From Sphingomonas sp. (GTDB lineage Bacteria; Pseudomonadota; Alphaproteobacteria; Sphingomonadales; Sphingomonadaceae), in contig JACCSV010000290.1 in the NCBI GenBank assembly GCA_013812805.1, forward strand, positions 1 through 9,440: a stretch of 9,440 bases of DNA, given 5' to 3'. How positions within the stretch are numbered: the stretch's first letter is position 1; every line of letters begins with the position of its first letter. The notes beneath the pieces were generated by a model. The model made no database searches. It had not been told where the DNA came from and saw nothing but the letters and a program-made list of their open reading frames with translations. The position numbers and the translations under genes are program-made. This document shows, one piece after another, positions 1 through 6,422 of this stretch.

Positions 1-4
1 GCCC

Positions 5-84
5 GCGCGCGCAGGCCGACGTTTGCATGCCGGATAGCGTCAAGCGACTGAACGAGCGGTGAGGGCGCGCGCAGGCTGCCGTTC
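5..84. repeat. Spaced direct repeat, 60-base period
   Basis: GCGCGCGCAGGC occurs at 5-16 and again at 65-76. The similarity continues to about 20 bases (5-24 versus 65-84) with 17 of 20 identical by eye. Part of the match is low-complexity GC alternation, so chance is a real possibility. If meaningful, it could be a pair of binding sites for a regulator of a gene lying outside the window. Confidence 0.25.
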
Positions 85-151
85 ATCTTCGTAAGCCCGG
101 CGCTTGTGCCCGCGTGTCGACCAGGAGGCTCCTCGCGCTCCGGACGAGGGC

Positions 152-259
152 TCAGCCGGGAACGCCGCCTTCCGCTGCACACAGCTTGAGGAAGTCGCGG
201 CGGCTCTCCGCGCCGTAGGTCGCGAAGCTCGGGTTCGGGTCGGGCAATCGGCGCCGCTG
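152..259 (-). pseudogene. Possible in-frame coding remnant after the RTX stop
   Basis: Directly after the RTX stop (TAA at 262-260), the same frame stays open for 35 codons until TGA at 154-152. From codon 7 onward it has strong G/C bias at the third position (about 25 of 29 codons), like a genuine gene of this genome. The peptide contains ESRRDFLKLCAA, which resembles a twin-arginine (Tat) motif, S-R-R-x-F-L-K, but no hydrophobic segment follows. There is no ATG, and only a TTG at 247-245 could start it. It may be a remnant of a gene whose 5' part was lost, an old C-terminal extension of the RTX protein cut off by a stop mutation, or chance. Confidence 0.2.
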
Positions 260-2992
260 TTATCCGAAGGAGAAGCTGTGCAGCTCCCATGCGCCACGGA
301 CGGCGATCACCTCCTCCAGCTCGATCGGGTAGGATTGCGGATCGCCGGCGTGCTTGGCGTTGTCGGCAACGAACATAGCCGCGCTTGACTGCGCGGCCTG
401 GACGGAGCCGCTGCTAGACGCGACGACCTGGTCGCCGAGCATGACCTGCCCGCTTCCGGCATCGAATCGAAGCATTTGTGCAGCATCGCTGAACTCGACG
501 GTGAGGCCGTTGATGCCGACGGGGATGGCGACGCTGATGTCGCCGCCGGCGATGGTCACGAACGATCCCGACAGGGTGGCGGTGTACGATCCCGCATCCC
601 CTGGAAGGCTGACCGTGTCGCCGCCGGCGTTGAACGAACTGTCGAGCCGGATCTCGCCGCGGATCACGGTGACGACCTCGCCGCCGCCGCGGGTGCCGAT
701 GATGCTGACGTTGCCGCCAACGTCGACGTCCTGGCCGGTCTCGGTGAGGATCAGCCGCGCCATGCTGTCGGGTCCCGAATCCGGCCCGTCGGAATTGAAC
801 GGAGTCGTCGCCGGCGCAACCAAAGCGTTGGCCGAGGTCACGGCCTGGTCGCCGAGCATCACCTGGCCGCTGCCGGTGTCGACGCGCAGCGACCGCTCGG
901 CATCGGCGAACTCGACGGTCAATCCGTTGACACCAACTGGAATGATGATGGTCACCGCGCCGTTGGTGAGCGTCACGAGCGATCCCGACAGGCTGGCTGT
1001 ATAGAACCTGGCGTCGCCCGGTAACACCACAGTGTCGCCGCCGCGGTTGAAGCTGGCGTCGAGCAGGATGTTGCCGCCGACCACCCGCACCTCTTCGCCG
1101 CCGCCAGTGGTGCCGATCACCGTCACATTGCCGCCGATGTCGAAATCCTGGCCGGGCTCGGTGAGGATTAGCTTGGCTCGGCTGTTCGATATTAGTGCGA
1201 GTTGAACGCCGCCTCCGAGTGCCACCGAAGCAACCAGTGTGCCTGCTAGCGCGCTGCCGAACGACAGTGTGCCACCGGAGTAGGTTAAGGTTGAACCAAA
1301 AACGGAGAAGTCGAAAGTCGCGAAATCCGCGTCACTGATTACAATCCGATCGCCGACCGCGAAGTCGGTGATGACGTCGCCGTCGAAGCCCGCCGCAGTG
1401 TCCCCGAACAAATCCTTGCCTGCCCCGCCGGTTAGGGTGTCGTTGCCGGCGCCGCCGATCAGCGTGTCCTGACCGGCGTCGCCGGAAAGATAATCATTCC
1501 CGGAACTGCCCTGCAGGCGGTCGTTGCTGTCTCCGCCGGAGAGCCGATCAGCGCCATCGTCGCCGTAGAGGTCATCCACTGCGCTGCCGCCATATATGGT
1601 GTCGTTGCCGATTCCGCCGTAGGCGTTCGCGCCGTCCGCCCCGATGTAGATCGTGTCGTTGCCTTCCTCGCCCGAAAGCAAGTCCGTTGATGGATATACT
1701 GACGGAGCGGATCCGACGCCGCCATGGATCGTGTCGTTGCCCTGGCCCCCGGAGATCGAATCCTGGCCGGCCGTCCCTGTAAGGGTGTCGTCGCCACCAT
1801 AACCGTAGATTGGTATTCCGAAGGGGGCAGCACCCGCAACGATGGTGTCGTTGAAGTTAGTGCCGAGAATGCTGTTCACATATTCGATGCCAGTGAGAAT
1901 TGCGCCTGCGACTGTGATCGTTCCGCCGTTCGTGAGTGCTGAGAAATCGGCGGTGATCCCGGCGTTGCCGTAGCTAGCATCGAAGTAAAGCGTATCGATA
2001 CCATCACCGCCGTCGACGCTATCGCCATATCCTGCTCGGAGCCCATCGTCGCCGAGCCCGCCGATCAGCGCGTCCGGCGCTTCGCCATCGGCGCCATACG
2101 CGTCCGCGACGATGTAATCGTTCCCGTCACCGCCATCCAAGTGATCTGAGCCGGCGCCGCCGTACAATTCATCATAGTCGGCGCCGCCCTCGATCCTATC
2201 ATCGCCGCCGCCGCCGAAGATCGTATCGGTTCCGCTGCCGCCGTACAGCCGGTCGGAGCCGTCGATGGGATTAGGGCCGCTGTCGGCGTCCCCGTAAATG
2301 ATGTCGGCGCCGCCGTCGCCGTGTACAACATCGTCGCCGTTTCCTCCTAAGAGCCCATCATCACCGTCATCACCGTTAATCAAGTCGGCACCGTCCGACC
2401 CGAAAACTGCGTCCGCGCCACCGCCTGCTCTGACCGTGTCGTTCCCAGCTCCCGCCGTCACATGATCCCCGGCACTTCCAGTAGTAATGGTGTCATTGCC
2501 CGAGCCGGCGACGAGAAAGAATCTTTCGAAGCTCGCGAAGGTGCCGAAATCGCTTGTGATCGTGGAACCACTAACCTGGAAACTGAGACCCGTGACCATC
2601 AAAGACCAGTCGAAGTCGAGCCGATCGTCGCCGGCTCCGCCATCCATCTGTACGGCAAGACCGAGAGGACTCGACCCCAGTCGAAGCGTAAAGCCGTCGT
2701 CGTGAGACGTCCCGTGAATGTCGATGTTCTCGACGTTGCTGACAACTATCCGTGGATCGCCCACCTCGCCCGCCACAATGACCTGAAGCGAGCCGTTATT
2801 GAAGACATCGGCGACTTCAAATCCGTACGCGCCCTGCGACTCGAACTGCACTATGAGGCTGTCGATTCCGCCTAGCGCATCCACGCGGGCGACATATCCC
2901 GACCCGCTCGGACGTGTATCGAAGATGATCGTATCCGCGCCGTCAGTCGCGTTGATTATGCCCAAGGGGTTTGTATAAGTCGGCACTTCCAC
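260..2992 (-). CDS. RTX calcium-binding repeat protein, probably type I secreted
   Basis: This 910-residue protein consists largely of glycine/aspartate-rich nonapeptide repeats of the GGxGxDxux type. Such repeats bind calcium and fold as parallel beta-rolls after export through type I secretion channels. Residues 1-160 are a non-RTX beta-rich region. RTX blocks lie at about 163-335 and 378-530, split by a segment (334-378) common in such proteins. A serralysin-like segment with GDVITDFAVGDRIVI follows (538-552). Residues 606-720 and 745-859 are two copies of one 115-residue module. The last 50 residues, ending in WELHSFSFG, may carry the uncleaved export signal. No protease, lipase or other catalytic motif was seen, so it may be structural or adhesive. 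The start is GTG at 2992 (AGAGG six bases upstream). GTG at 2986 (GGAG five bases upstream) is an equally good alternative. No secretion genes lie nearby. Confidence 0.88.
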   Translation of the reverse strand: MEVPTYTNPLGIINATDGADTIIFDTRPSGSGYVARVDALGGIDSLIVQFESQGAYGFEVADVFNNGSLQVIVAGEVGDPRIVVSNVENIDIHGTSHDDGFTLRLGSSPLGLAVQMDGGAGDDRLDFDWSLMVTGLSFQVSGSTITSDFGTFASFERFFLVAGSGNDTITTGSAGDHVTAGAGNDTVRAGGGADAVFGSDGADLINGDDGDDGLLGGNGDDVVHGDGGADIIYGDADSGPNPIDGSDRLYGGSGTDTIFGGGGDDRIEGGADYDELYGGAGSDHLDGGDGNDYIVADAYGADGEAPDALIGGLGDDGLRAGYGDSVDGGDGIDTLYFDASYGNAGITADFSALTNGGTITVAGAILTGIEYVNSILGTNFNDTIVAGAAPFGIPIYGYGGDDTLTGTAGQDSISGGQGNDTIHGGVGSAPSVYPSTDLLSGEEGNDTIYIGADGANAYGGIGNDTIYGGSAVDDLYGDDGADRLSGGDSNDRLQGSSGNDYLSGDAGQDTLIGGAGNDTLTGGAGKDLFGDTAAGFDGDVITDFAVGDRIVISDADFATFDFSVFGSTLTYSGGTLSFGSALAGTLVASVALGGGVQLALISNSRAKLILTEPGQDFDIGGNVTVIGTTGGGEEVRVVGGNILLDASFNRGGDTVVLPGDARFYTASLSGSLVTLTNGAVTIIIPVGVNGLTVEFADAERSLRVDTGSGQVMLGDQAVTSANALVAPATTPFNSDGPDSGPDSMARLILTETGQDVDVGGNVSIIGTRGGGEVVTVIRGEIRLDSSFNAGGDTVSLPGDAGSYTATLSGSFVTIAGGDISVAIPVGINGLTVEFSDAAQMLRFDAGSGQVMLGDQVVASSSGSVQAAQSSAAMFVADNAKHAGDPQSYPIELEEVIAVRGAWELHSFSFG
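416..760 (-). repeat. Internal duplication of RTX protein, copy B (residues 745-859)
   Basis: This is the second copy of the 115-residue module, offset from copy A by 139 residues. It begins ARLILTETGQ and ends SGQVMLGDQVVAS. A short linker rich in Pro, Ser, Asp and Gly (about 721-744, containing DGPDSGPDS) separates the copies. The DNA of the copies has diverged, so this is an old duplication rather than a fresh tandem repeat. Confidence 0.75.
833..1177 (-). repeat. Internal duplication of RTX protein, copy A (residues 606-720)
   Basis: This is the first of two 115-residue modules in the C-terminal third of the RTX protein. It begins AKLILTEPGQ and ends SGQVMLGDQAVTS. Hand alignment with copy B needs no gaps and gives about 78 of 115 identical residues. 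Strongly conserved points are LILTE, GGDTV, the VNGLTVEF/INGLTVEF strand and SGQVMLGDQ. I do not recognise a named domain. It is predicted beta-rich, perhaps a carbohydrate- or surface-binding module. Confidence 0.75.
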
Positions 2993-3056
2993 TCCAAGCC
3001 TCTGCTCACGCAGAACCCCGAGGTGCCGCAGCGCTCGGTCAAGCTATCAACTAAAT

Positions 3057-3085
3057 ACTTTAGAGCAATATATATTCTTGGTTAA
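3057..3085 (-). promoter_or_regulatory. Candidate sigma-70-type promoter of the RTX gene
   Basis: On the minus strand, TTAACC (3085-3080) and TAAAGT (3062-3057) are separated by exactly 17 bases, each matching the -35 and -10 consensus at four of six positions. The spacer contains AATATATATT, and this is the most AT-rich patch in an otherwise GC-rich window. Transcription would start near 3050 and leave a leader of about 55-60 bases before the RTX start codon. The consensus match is only moderate. Confidence 0.4.
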
Positions 3086-3104
3086 CGGCGGAGCGCCCCC
3101 GCCG
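3086..3104 (-). terminator. Candidate uvrB terminator hairpin
   Basis: On the minus strand, 17 bases past the uvrB stop, CGGCGG and CCGCCG can pair across a 7-base loop (six G/C pairs). Only TTAACC follows instead of a proper T run, so it is a weak intrinsic terminator at best. It abuts the -35 element of the proposed RTX promoter. Confidence 0.4.
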
Positions 3105-3120
3105 CGATATCCACGCCCGC

Positions 3121-5310
3121 CTACCGCCCGAACCGAGTCCTCGACTGCCTGCCGAACCGCCCCTTGCGAGTCCCCGGCTTGCCCTCGTTCGAATTCCCCG
3201 GCGGCCGCGGCGCGACGCGCTGGTCGTGGGGGATTCCGAGGTCGTCTTCCTCGAGCCGACGGATCTCGTCGCGAAGCCGCCCAGCTTCCTCGAACTCGAG
3301 GTCGGCGGCGGCCTTGCGCATCCGGCTCTCGAGGTCGGCGATGTACGCCTTGAGATTATGCCCGACGAGGTGCGGCCGCTCGTCGTCGCCGGTGTCGACC
3401 ACCACCCCGTCGCGGTTCGCCAGATGCGCCATCACGTCGTTGATCTGGCGCTTGATGCTTTCGGGCGTGATGCCGTGCTCAAGGTTGTAGGCGACCTGCT
3501 TGGCCCGCCGACGGTCGGTCTCGTTCAAGGCGCGCTCGATCGACCCGGTGATGGTGTCGGCATAGAGGATCACGCGCCCCTCGATGTTGCGCGCTGCGCG
3601 GCCGATCGTCTGTATCAGCGACGTCTCCGAACGCAAAAACCCTTCCTTGTCGGCATCGAGGATCGCGACCAGCCCGCACTCGGGAATGTCGAGCCCCTCG
3701 CGAAGCAGGTTGATCCCGACCAGCACGTCGTAGACGCCGAGCCGAAGCTCGCGGATCAACTCGATCCGCTCCAGGGTCTCGACGTCGCTGTGCATGTAGC
3801 GGACCTTCAGCCCCGCCTCGTGCAGATACTCGGTCAGATCCTCGGCCATGCGCTTGGTCAGCGTCGTCACCAGCGTGCGATAGCCTTTGCGCGCCGTCTC
3901 CTTGGCCTCGTGGATGAGGTCGTCGACCTGGTCCTCGACCGGCTTGATCTCGACCGGCGGGTCGATCAGGCCGGTGGGCCGGATCACCTGCTCGGAAAAG
4001 ACGCCGCCGGTCTCATTGAGCTCCCACGGCCCCGGGGTTGCCGACAAAAACACCGTCTGCGGCCGCATCGCCTCCCATTCGTTGAACCTGAGCGGCCGGT
4101 TGTCGATGCAGCTCGGCAGCCGGAAGCCATATTCCGCCAGAGTGATCTTCCGACGGTGGTCGCCCTTGGCCATCGCCCCGATCTGCGGCACCGTCTGGTG
4201 AGATTCATCGACGAATAGCAATGCGTTGTCGGGCAGGTACTCGAACAATGTCGGCGGCGGCTCGCCCGGCAGCCGCCCGGTGAGGAAGCGCGAGTAATTC
4301 TCGATCCCCGCGCAGCTTCCGGTGGCCGCGATCATCTCCAGGTCGAAGTTGGTGCGCTGCTCGAGCCGCTGATGCTCAAGCAGCTTGCCCTCCGCTTCCA
4401 TCTCCTTGAGCCGCTCGGCAAGCTCGTGGCGGATCGCATGGGTCGCCTGTTTCAGAGTCGGCCCCGGGGTCACATAGTGCGAGTTGGCGTAGACCTTGAC
4501 GCTGTCCAGGCTCGCCGCTTTTTTCCCCGTCAGCGGGTCGAACTCGACGATCTCCTCGATCTCGTCGCCGAAGAAGCTCACCCGCCACGCGGTGTCCTCA
4601 TAATGCGACGGGAAGATTTCCAGAGTATCGCCGCGCACCCGGAAATTGCCGCGCGCGAACGCCTGGTCGTTGCGCTTGTACTGAAGCGCGACCAGCTTGC
4701 GGATCACCTCGCGGCTGTCGGCGCTCTCGCCCTTCTTCAAGGCGAAGGTCATCGCCGAATAGGTCTCGACCGAACCGATGCCGTAGATGCACGACACCGA
4801 CGCGACGATGATGACGTCGTCGCGCTCCAGCAGCGACCGCGTCGCCGAGTGGCGCATTCGGTCGATCGCCTCGTTCACGCTCGACTCCTTCTCGATGTAG
4901 GTGTCGGTGCGCGGGACGTAGGCCTCGGGCTGGTAATAATCGTAGTAACTGACGAAAAACTCGACGGCATTGTCGGGGAAAAAGCTCTTGAACTCGCCGT
5001 ACAGCTGGGCGGCGAGGATCTTGTTCGGCGCGAGCACCAGGGCAGGGCGTTGCAGCTTCTCGATCACCTGGGCCATGGTGAAGGTCTTGCCCGACCCGGT
5101 GACCCCCAGCAGCACCTGGCTGCGCTCGCTGTCCAGCGCCGCTTGGGTCAGCTCCCGGATCGCGGTCGGCTGGTCGCCGGCGGGCTCATAGTCGGACTGG
5201 ATGACGAACGCCTTGCCGCCCTCGGCCTTGTCCGGGTGCGCCGGCTTGTGCGGGACGAACGTGTCGCCAGTTTCGGGTTCGGCTAGGCTGGTGCGGATCT
5301 GGATGGCCAT
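3121..5310 (-). CDS. uvrB: UvrABC system protein B (excinuclease subunit)
   Basis: UvrB is the ATP-dependent helicase of nucleotide excision repair. It receives damaged DNA from UvrA, threads a beta-hairpin between the strands to verify the lesion, and recruits UvrC for incision. All hallmarks are present, in residues counted from the chosen start: Walker A GVTGSGKT (69-76), the tyrosine-rich hairpin YYDYYQPEAYVP (122-133), the DESH Walker B box (368-371), helicase motif VI QTIGRAARN (567-575), and a C-terminal UVR domain for UvrC/UvrA contact (about 651-690). The tail after 690 is basic. At 729 residues it is within the normal range. The ATG at 5310 (MAIQIRTSLA) is chosen because the 72 codons upstream in the same open frame look non-coding and overlap the divergent gene. 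No strong Shine-Dalgarno sequence precedes it. No LexA operator was found in the 118-bp divergent spacer. Confidence 0.97.
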   Translation of the reverse strand: MAIQIRTSLAEPETGDTFVPHKPAHPDKAEGGKAFVIQSDYEPAGDQPTAIRELTQAALDSERSQVLLGVTGSGKTFTMAQVIEKLQRPALVLAPNKILAAQLYGEFKSFFPDNAVEFFVSYYDYYQPEAYVPRTDTYIEKESSVNEAIDRMRHSATRSLLERDDVIIVASVSCIYGIGSVETYSAMTFALKKGESADSREVIRKLVALQYKRNDQAFARGNFRVRGDTLEIFPSHYEDTAWRVSFFGDEIEEIVEFDPLTGKKAASLDSVKVYANSHYVTPGPTLKQATHAIRHELAERLKEMEAEGKLLEHQRLEQRTNFDLEMIAATGSCAGIENYSRFLTGRLPGEPPPTLFEYLPDNALLFVDESHQTVPQIGAMAKGDHRRKITLAEYGFRLPSCIDNRPLRFNEWEAMRPQTVFLSATPGPWELNETGGVFSEQVIRPTGLIDPPVEIKPVEDQVDDLIHEAKETARKGYRTLVTTLTKRMAEDLTEYLHEAGLKVRYMHSDVETLERIELIRELRLGVYDVLVGINLLREGLDIPECGLVAILDADKEGFLRSETSLIQTIGRAARNIEGRVILYADTITGSIERALNETDRRRAKQVAYNLEHGITPESIKRQINDVMAHLANRDGVVVDTGDDERPHLVGHNLKAYIADLESRMRKAAADLEFEEAGRLRDEIRRLEEDDLGIPHDQRVAPRPPGNSNEGKPGTRKGRFGRQSRTRFGR

Positions 5311-5346
5311 CGCCGGGGAATATGGTGGCGGCAAATGCCCGCGGCA

Positions 5347-5362
5347 ATTCGCAAATTCGCAA
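5347..5362. repeat. Tandem 8-mer in the uvrB divergent spacer
   Basis: ATTCGCAA occurs twice, back to back, inside the 118-bp region between the divergent starts of uvrB (5310) and the small gene at 5429. It is an AT-richer patch in a GC-rich spacer and could be part of a promoter or a regulator site. It does not match the alphaproteobacterial LexA operator. Two copies of an 8-mer are modest evidence. Confidence 0.3.
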
Positions 5363-5428
5363 TCTTTGGCGCAGGGAAGGGCGCAAAGCCGGTATCGGCC
5401 CGGCGGCGAGCGCGCTAAAGGTGCCGTC

Positions 5429-5746
5429 ATGGAGCCAGGCCTCGCCTTCGCTTTCCTTGCCATGGCCCTGGGCGGGCAAGCGCCGCGCAACCCGGCGCTG
5501 CTGATGCGGCCCGCCATCTTGAACATCGGTCACGTCTGCCGCTGGGACTCGCGCTGCATGCGCAAGCAGGAGCAGGCGATGAACCGCTCGGTGAAGTTCG
5601 TCCGCAAATATCGACCGCCCGGCTGGAAGGTCCAGCTTTGTAACCGCAACGCCTCGCGCGGCCGGTTGCGGGTCGACTGGATCGGCTTCGGCAATTGCAT
5701 CCGCAATCCCAACCTTCGGCCCCCGGTGCGAAAGCGGCGAAGCTGA
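5429..5746 (+). CDS. Small basic exported four-cysteine protein, unknown function
   Basis: This 105-residue protein resembles uncharacterised small sphingomonad proteins, though I cannot name a family. Residues 1-18 (MEPGLAFAFLAMALGGQA) look like a short signal peptide, although no positive charge precedes the hydrophobic core. The mature part is strongly basic and ends in RKRRS. It has four cysteines (37, 43, 71, 90) and a Trp/Arg-rich core including HVCRWDSRC, YRPPGWKVQLCNRNASR and VDWIGFGNCIRN. Paired disulfides in the periplasm are plausible. The start is ATG at 5429, preceded by AAAGGTG with a 5-base gap. The frame is open further upstream but looks non-coding and runs into uvrB. Met26 (5504) would be an alternative, cytosolic start. 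The gene is divergent from uvrB and lies 63 bp before the lipoprotein gene. Confidence 0.7.
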   Translation: MEPGLAFAFLAMALGGQAPRNPALLMRPAILNIGHVCRWDSRCMRKQEQAMNRSVKFVRKYRPPGWKVQLCNRNASRGRLRVDWIGFGNCIRNPNLRPPVRKRRS

Positions 5747-5751
5747 CCCAC

Positions 5752-5780
5752 TTGCATTGGCCTCGCCCGCATCGGAATAT
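5752..5780 (+). promoter_or_regulatory. Weak promoter candidate before the lipoprotein gene
   Basis: TTGCAT (5752-5757) and GAATAT (5775-5780) are spaced by 17 bases in the 63-bp gap ahead of the lipoprotein gene. Each matches consensus at only three of six positions. The gene may instead be co-transcribed with the small gene upstream. Confidence 0.2.
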
Positions 5781-5809
5781 GGCGACCTGAAACAGGGGGA
5801 CTGCAAAAC

Positions 5810-6349
5810 ATGAAGCAAATTGCACTTCTGACCGCCTGCATCCTGCCACTCGCCGCCTGCAACTCGGATCCGCAAGGCAGCGCCGAGAATGCAAGCGTCG
5901 AGGAGGTCTCGCAAAAGGTCGAGGCCGCGGGTGGCACGGACACTTTCGTCAATCCCGGGCTGTGGCGCACCACCATGACGATCGATGAGATGTCGGTCCC
6001 GGGAATGCCGCCAGAGGCCGCCGCCGAGATGCAAAAAATGCAGGGGCGCACCACCACTGCTGAAAAGTGCCTCACTCCGGAGGATGTGAAGAAGCCGAAG
6101 GAGGACTTTTTCGGCGGCCAGGAGAATTGCCGCTACGAGCGCTTCACCATGGGCAATGGCAAGATCGACGCGGTGATGAACTGCAGCGCAGGGGGGGCCA
6201 CCCAGAAGATGACGATGGCCGGCACCTACAGCGGCGAGACCTACACCATGCGGATGGAAATGCAGTCGGCTGGCGGCGGCGAAACCGCTGGCATGGGTAT
6301 GAAAATGCGGGTCGATGCCAAGCGCATCGGCCAGTGCACCGGCGTGTAG
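5810..6349 (+). CDS. DUF3617-type lipoprotein
   Basis: This 179-residue envelope protein has a lipoprotein signal peptide: MKQIALLTACILPLAAC, with lipobox LAAC and acylated Cys17. A short Ser/Glu/Ala-rich linker follows, then a single domain. The segment NPGLWRTTMTIDEMSVPGMPP (48-68), four mature cysteines (87, 107, 125, 176) and the Met/Thr/Gly-rich beta-strand pattern fit the DUF3617 family, which has no established biochemical role. The cysteines probably form two disulfides in the periplasm. The residue after the acylated cysteine is Asn, which does not favour inner-membrane retention by the classic Asp+2 rule. The start is clear: ATG at 5810 follows AGGGGGA with a 9-base gap. A GC hairpin lies just past the stop. 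Family assignment is by pattern recognition. Confidence 0.85.
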   Translation: MKQIALLTACILPLAACNSDPQGSAENASVEEVSQKVEAAGGTDTFVNPGLWRTTMTIDEMSVPGMPPEAAAEMQKMQGRTTTAEKCLTPEDVKKPKEDFFGGQENCRYERFTMGNGKIDAVMNCSAGGATQKMTMAGTYSGETYTMRMEMQSAGGGETAGMGMKMRVDAKRIGQCTGV

Positions 6350-6351
6350 AG

Positions 6352-6369
6352 CTGACCGGCGACGGTCGG
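6352..6369 (+). terminator. Hairpin with GNRA-type loop after the lipoprotein gene
   Basis: Two bases after the stop, CTGACCG pairs with CGGTCGG around a GCGA tetraloop (seven pairs including one T-G wobble). Slightly further on, GGGGTT (6370-6375) can pair with AACCCC (6392-6397). Neither has a T run, so termination would be weak. The element may instead protect the 3' end of the message. Confidence 0.35.
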
Positions 6370-6422
6370 GGGGTTAGCGCCGCCGCTCCCCAACCCCAAT
6401 CACCCGTGCTAGCGGCGCCAAA

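Larger units (their letters stand above)
1..259. other. Stretch without a confident gene
   Basis: I see no convincing gene here. Open frames that cross it on either strand have unnatural, Arg/Ala/Ser/Pro-rich compositions typical of GC-rich non-coding frames. Two things stand out. One is an imperfect direct repeat with copies 60 bases apart (5-24 and 65-84). The other is a minus-strand stretch (259-155), in frame with the upstream RTX gene but after its stop, that has coding-like third-position GC. I see no clear rho-independent terminator for the RTX gene: no stem followed by a T run was found on the minus strand below 260. Confidence 0.5.

Noticed and set aside
354..1024. Plus-strand open frames opposite the RTX gene C-terminus
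   Set aside because: They mirror the RTX coding sequence, and their repetitive look is explained by the duplicated 115-residue module on the other strand.
1430..2470. Regularly spaced recurrence of GTGTCGTTGCC-like words, at first sight a CRISPR or minisatellite array
   Set aside because: The words encode the GNDT(I/L) core of RTX nonapeptides in one unbroken frame, vary at silent positions and have no unique spacers.
3050..3085. AT-rich patch considered as an attachment or integration scar
   Set aside because: There is no tRNA, no flanking direct repeat and no mobile gene. A promoter for the RTX gene explains it more simply.
3226..5286. Long plus-strand open frames of 330 and 304 codons opposite uvrB
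   Set aside because: They are antisense shadows of the strongly supported uvrB, caused by GC-rich codon use. Their peptides have no recognisable domains and abnormal composition.
5311..5428. LexA operator for uvrB in the divergent spacer
   Set aside because: Neither GAAC-N7-GAAC nor its complement occurs there; only the ATTCGCAA tandem was found.
5311..5526. A 72-codon N-terminal extension of UvrB starting at 5526
   Set aside because: The added residues look like translated non-coding GC-rich DNA, they overlap the divergent small gene, and UvrB homologues start close to the MAIQIRTS methionine at 5310.
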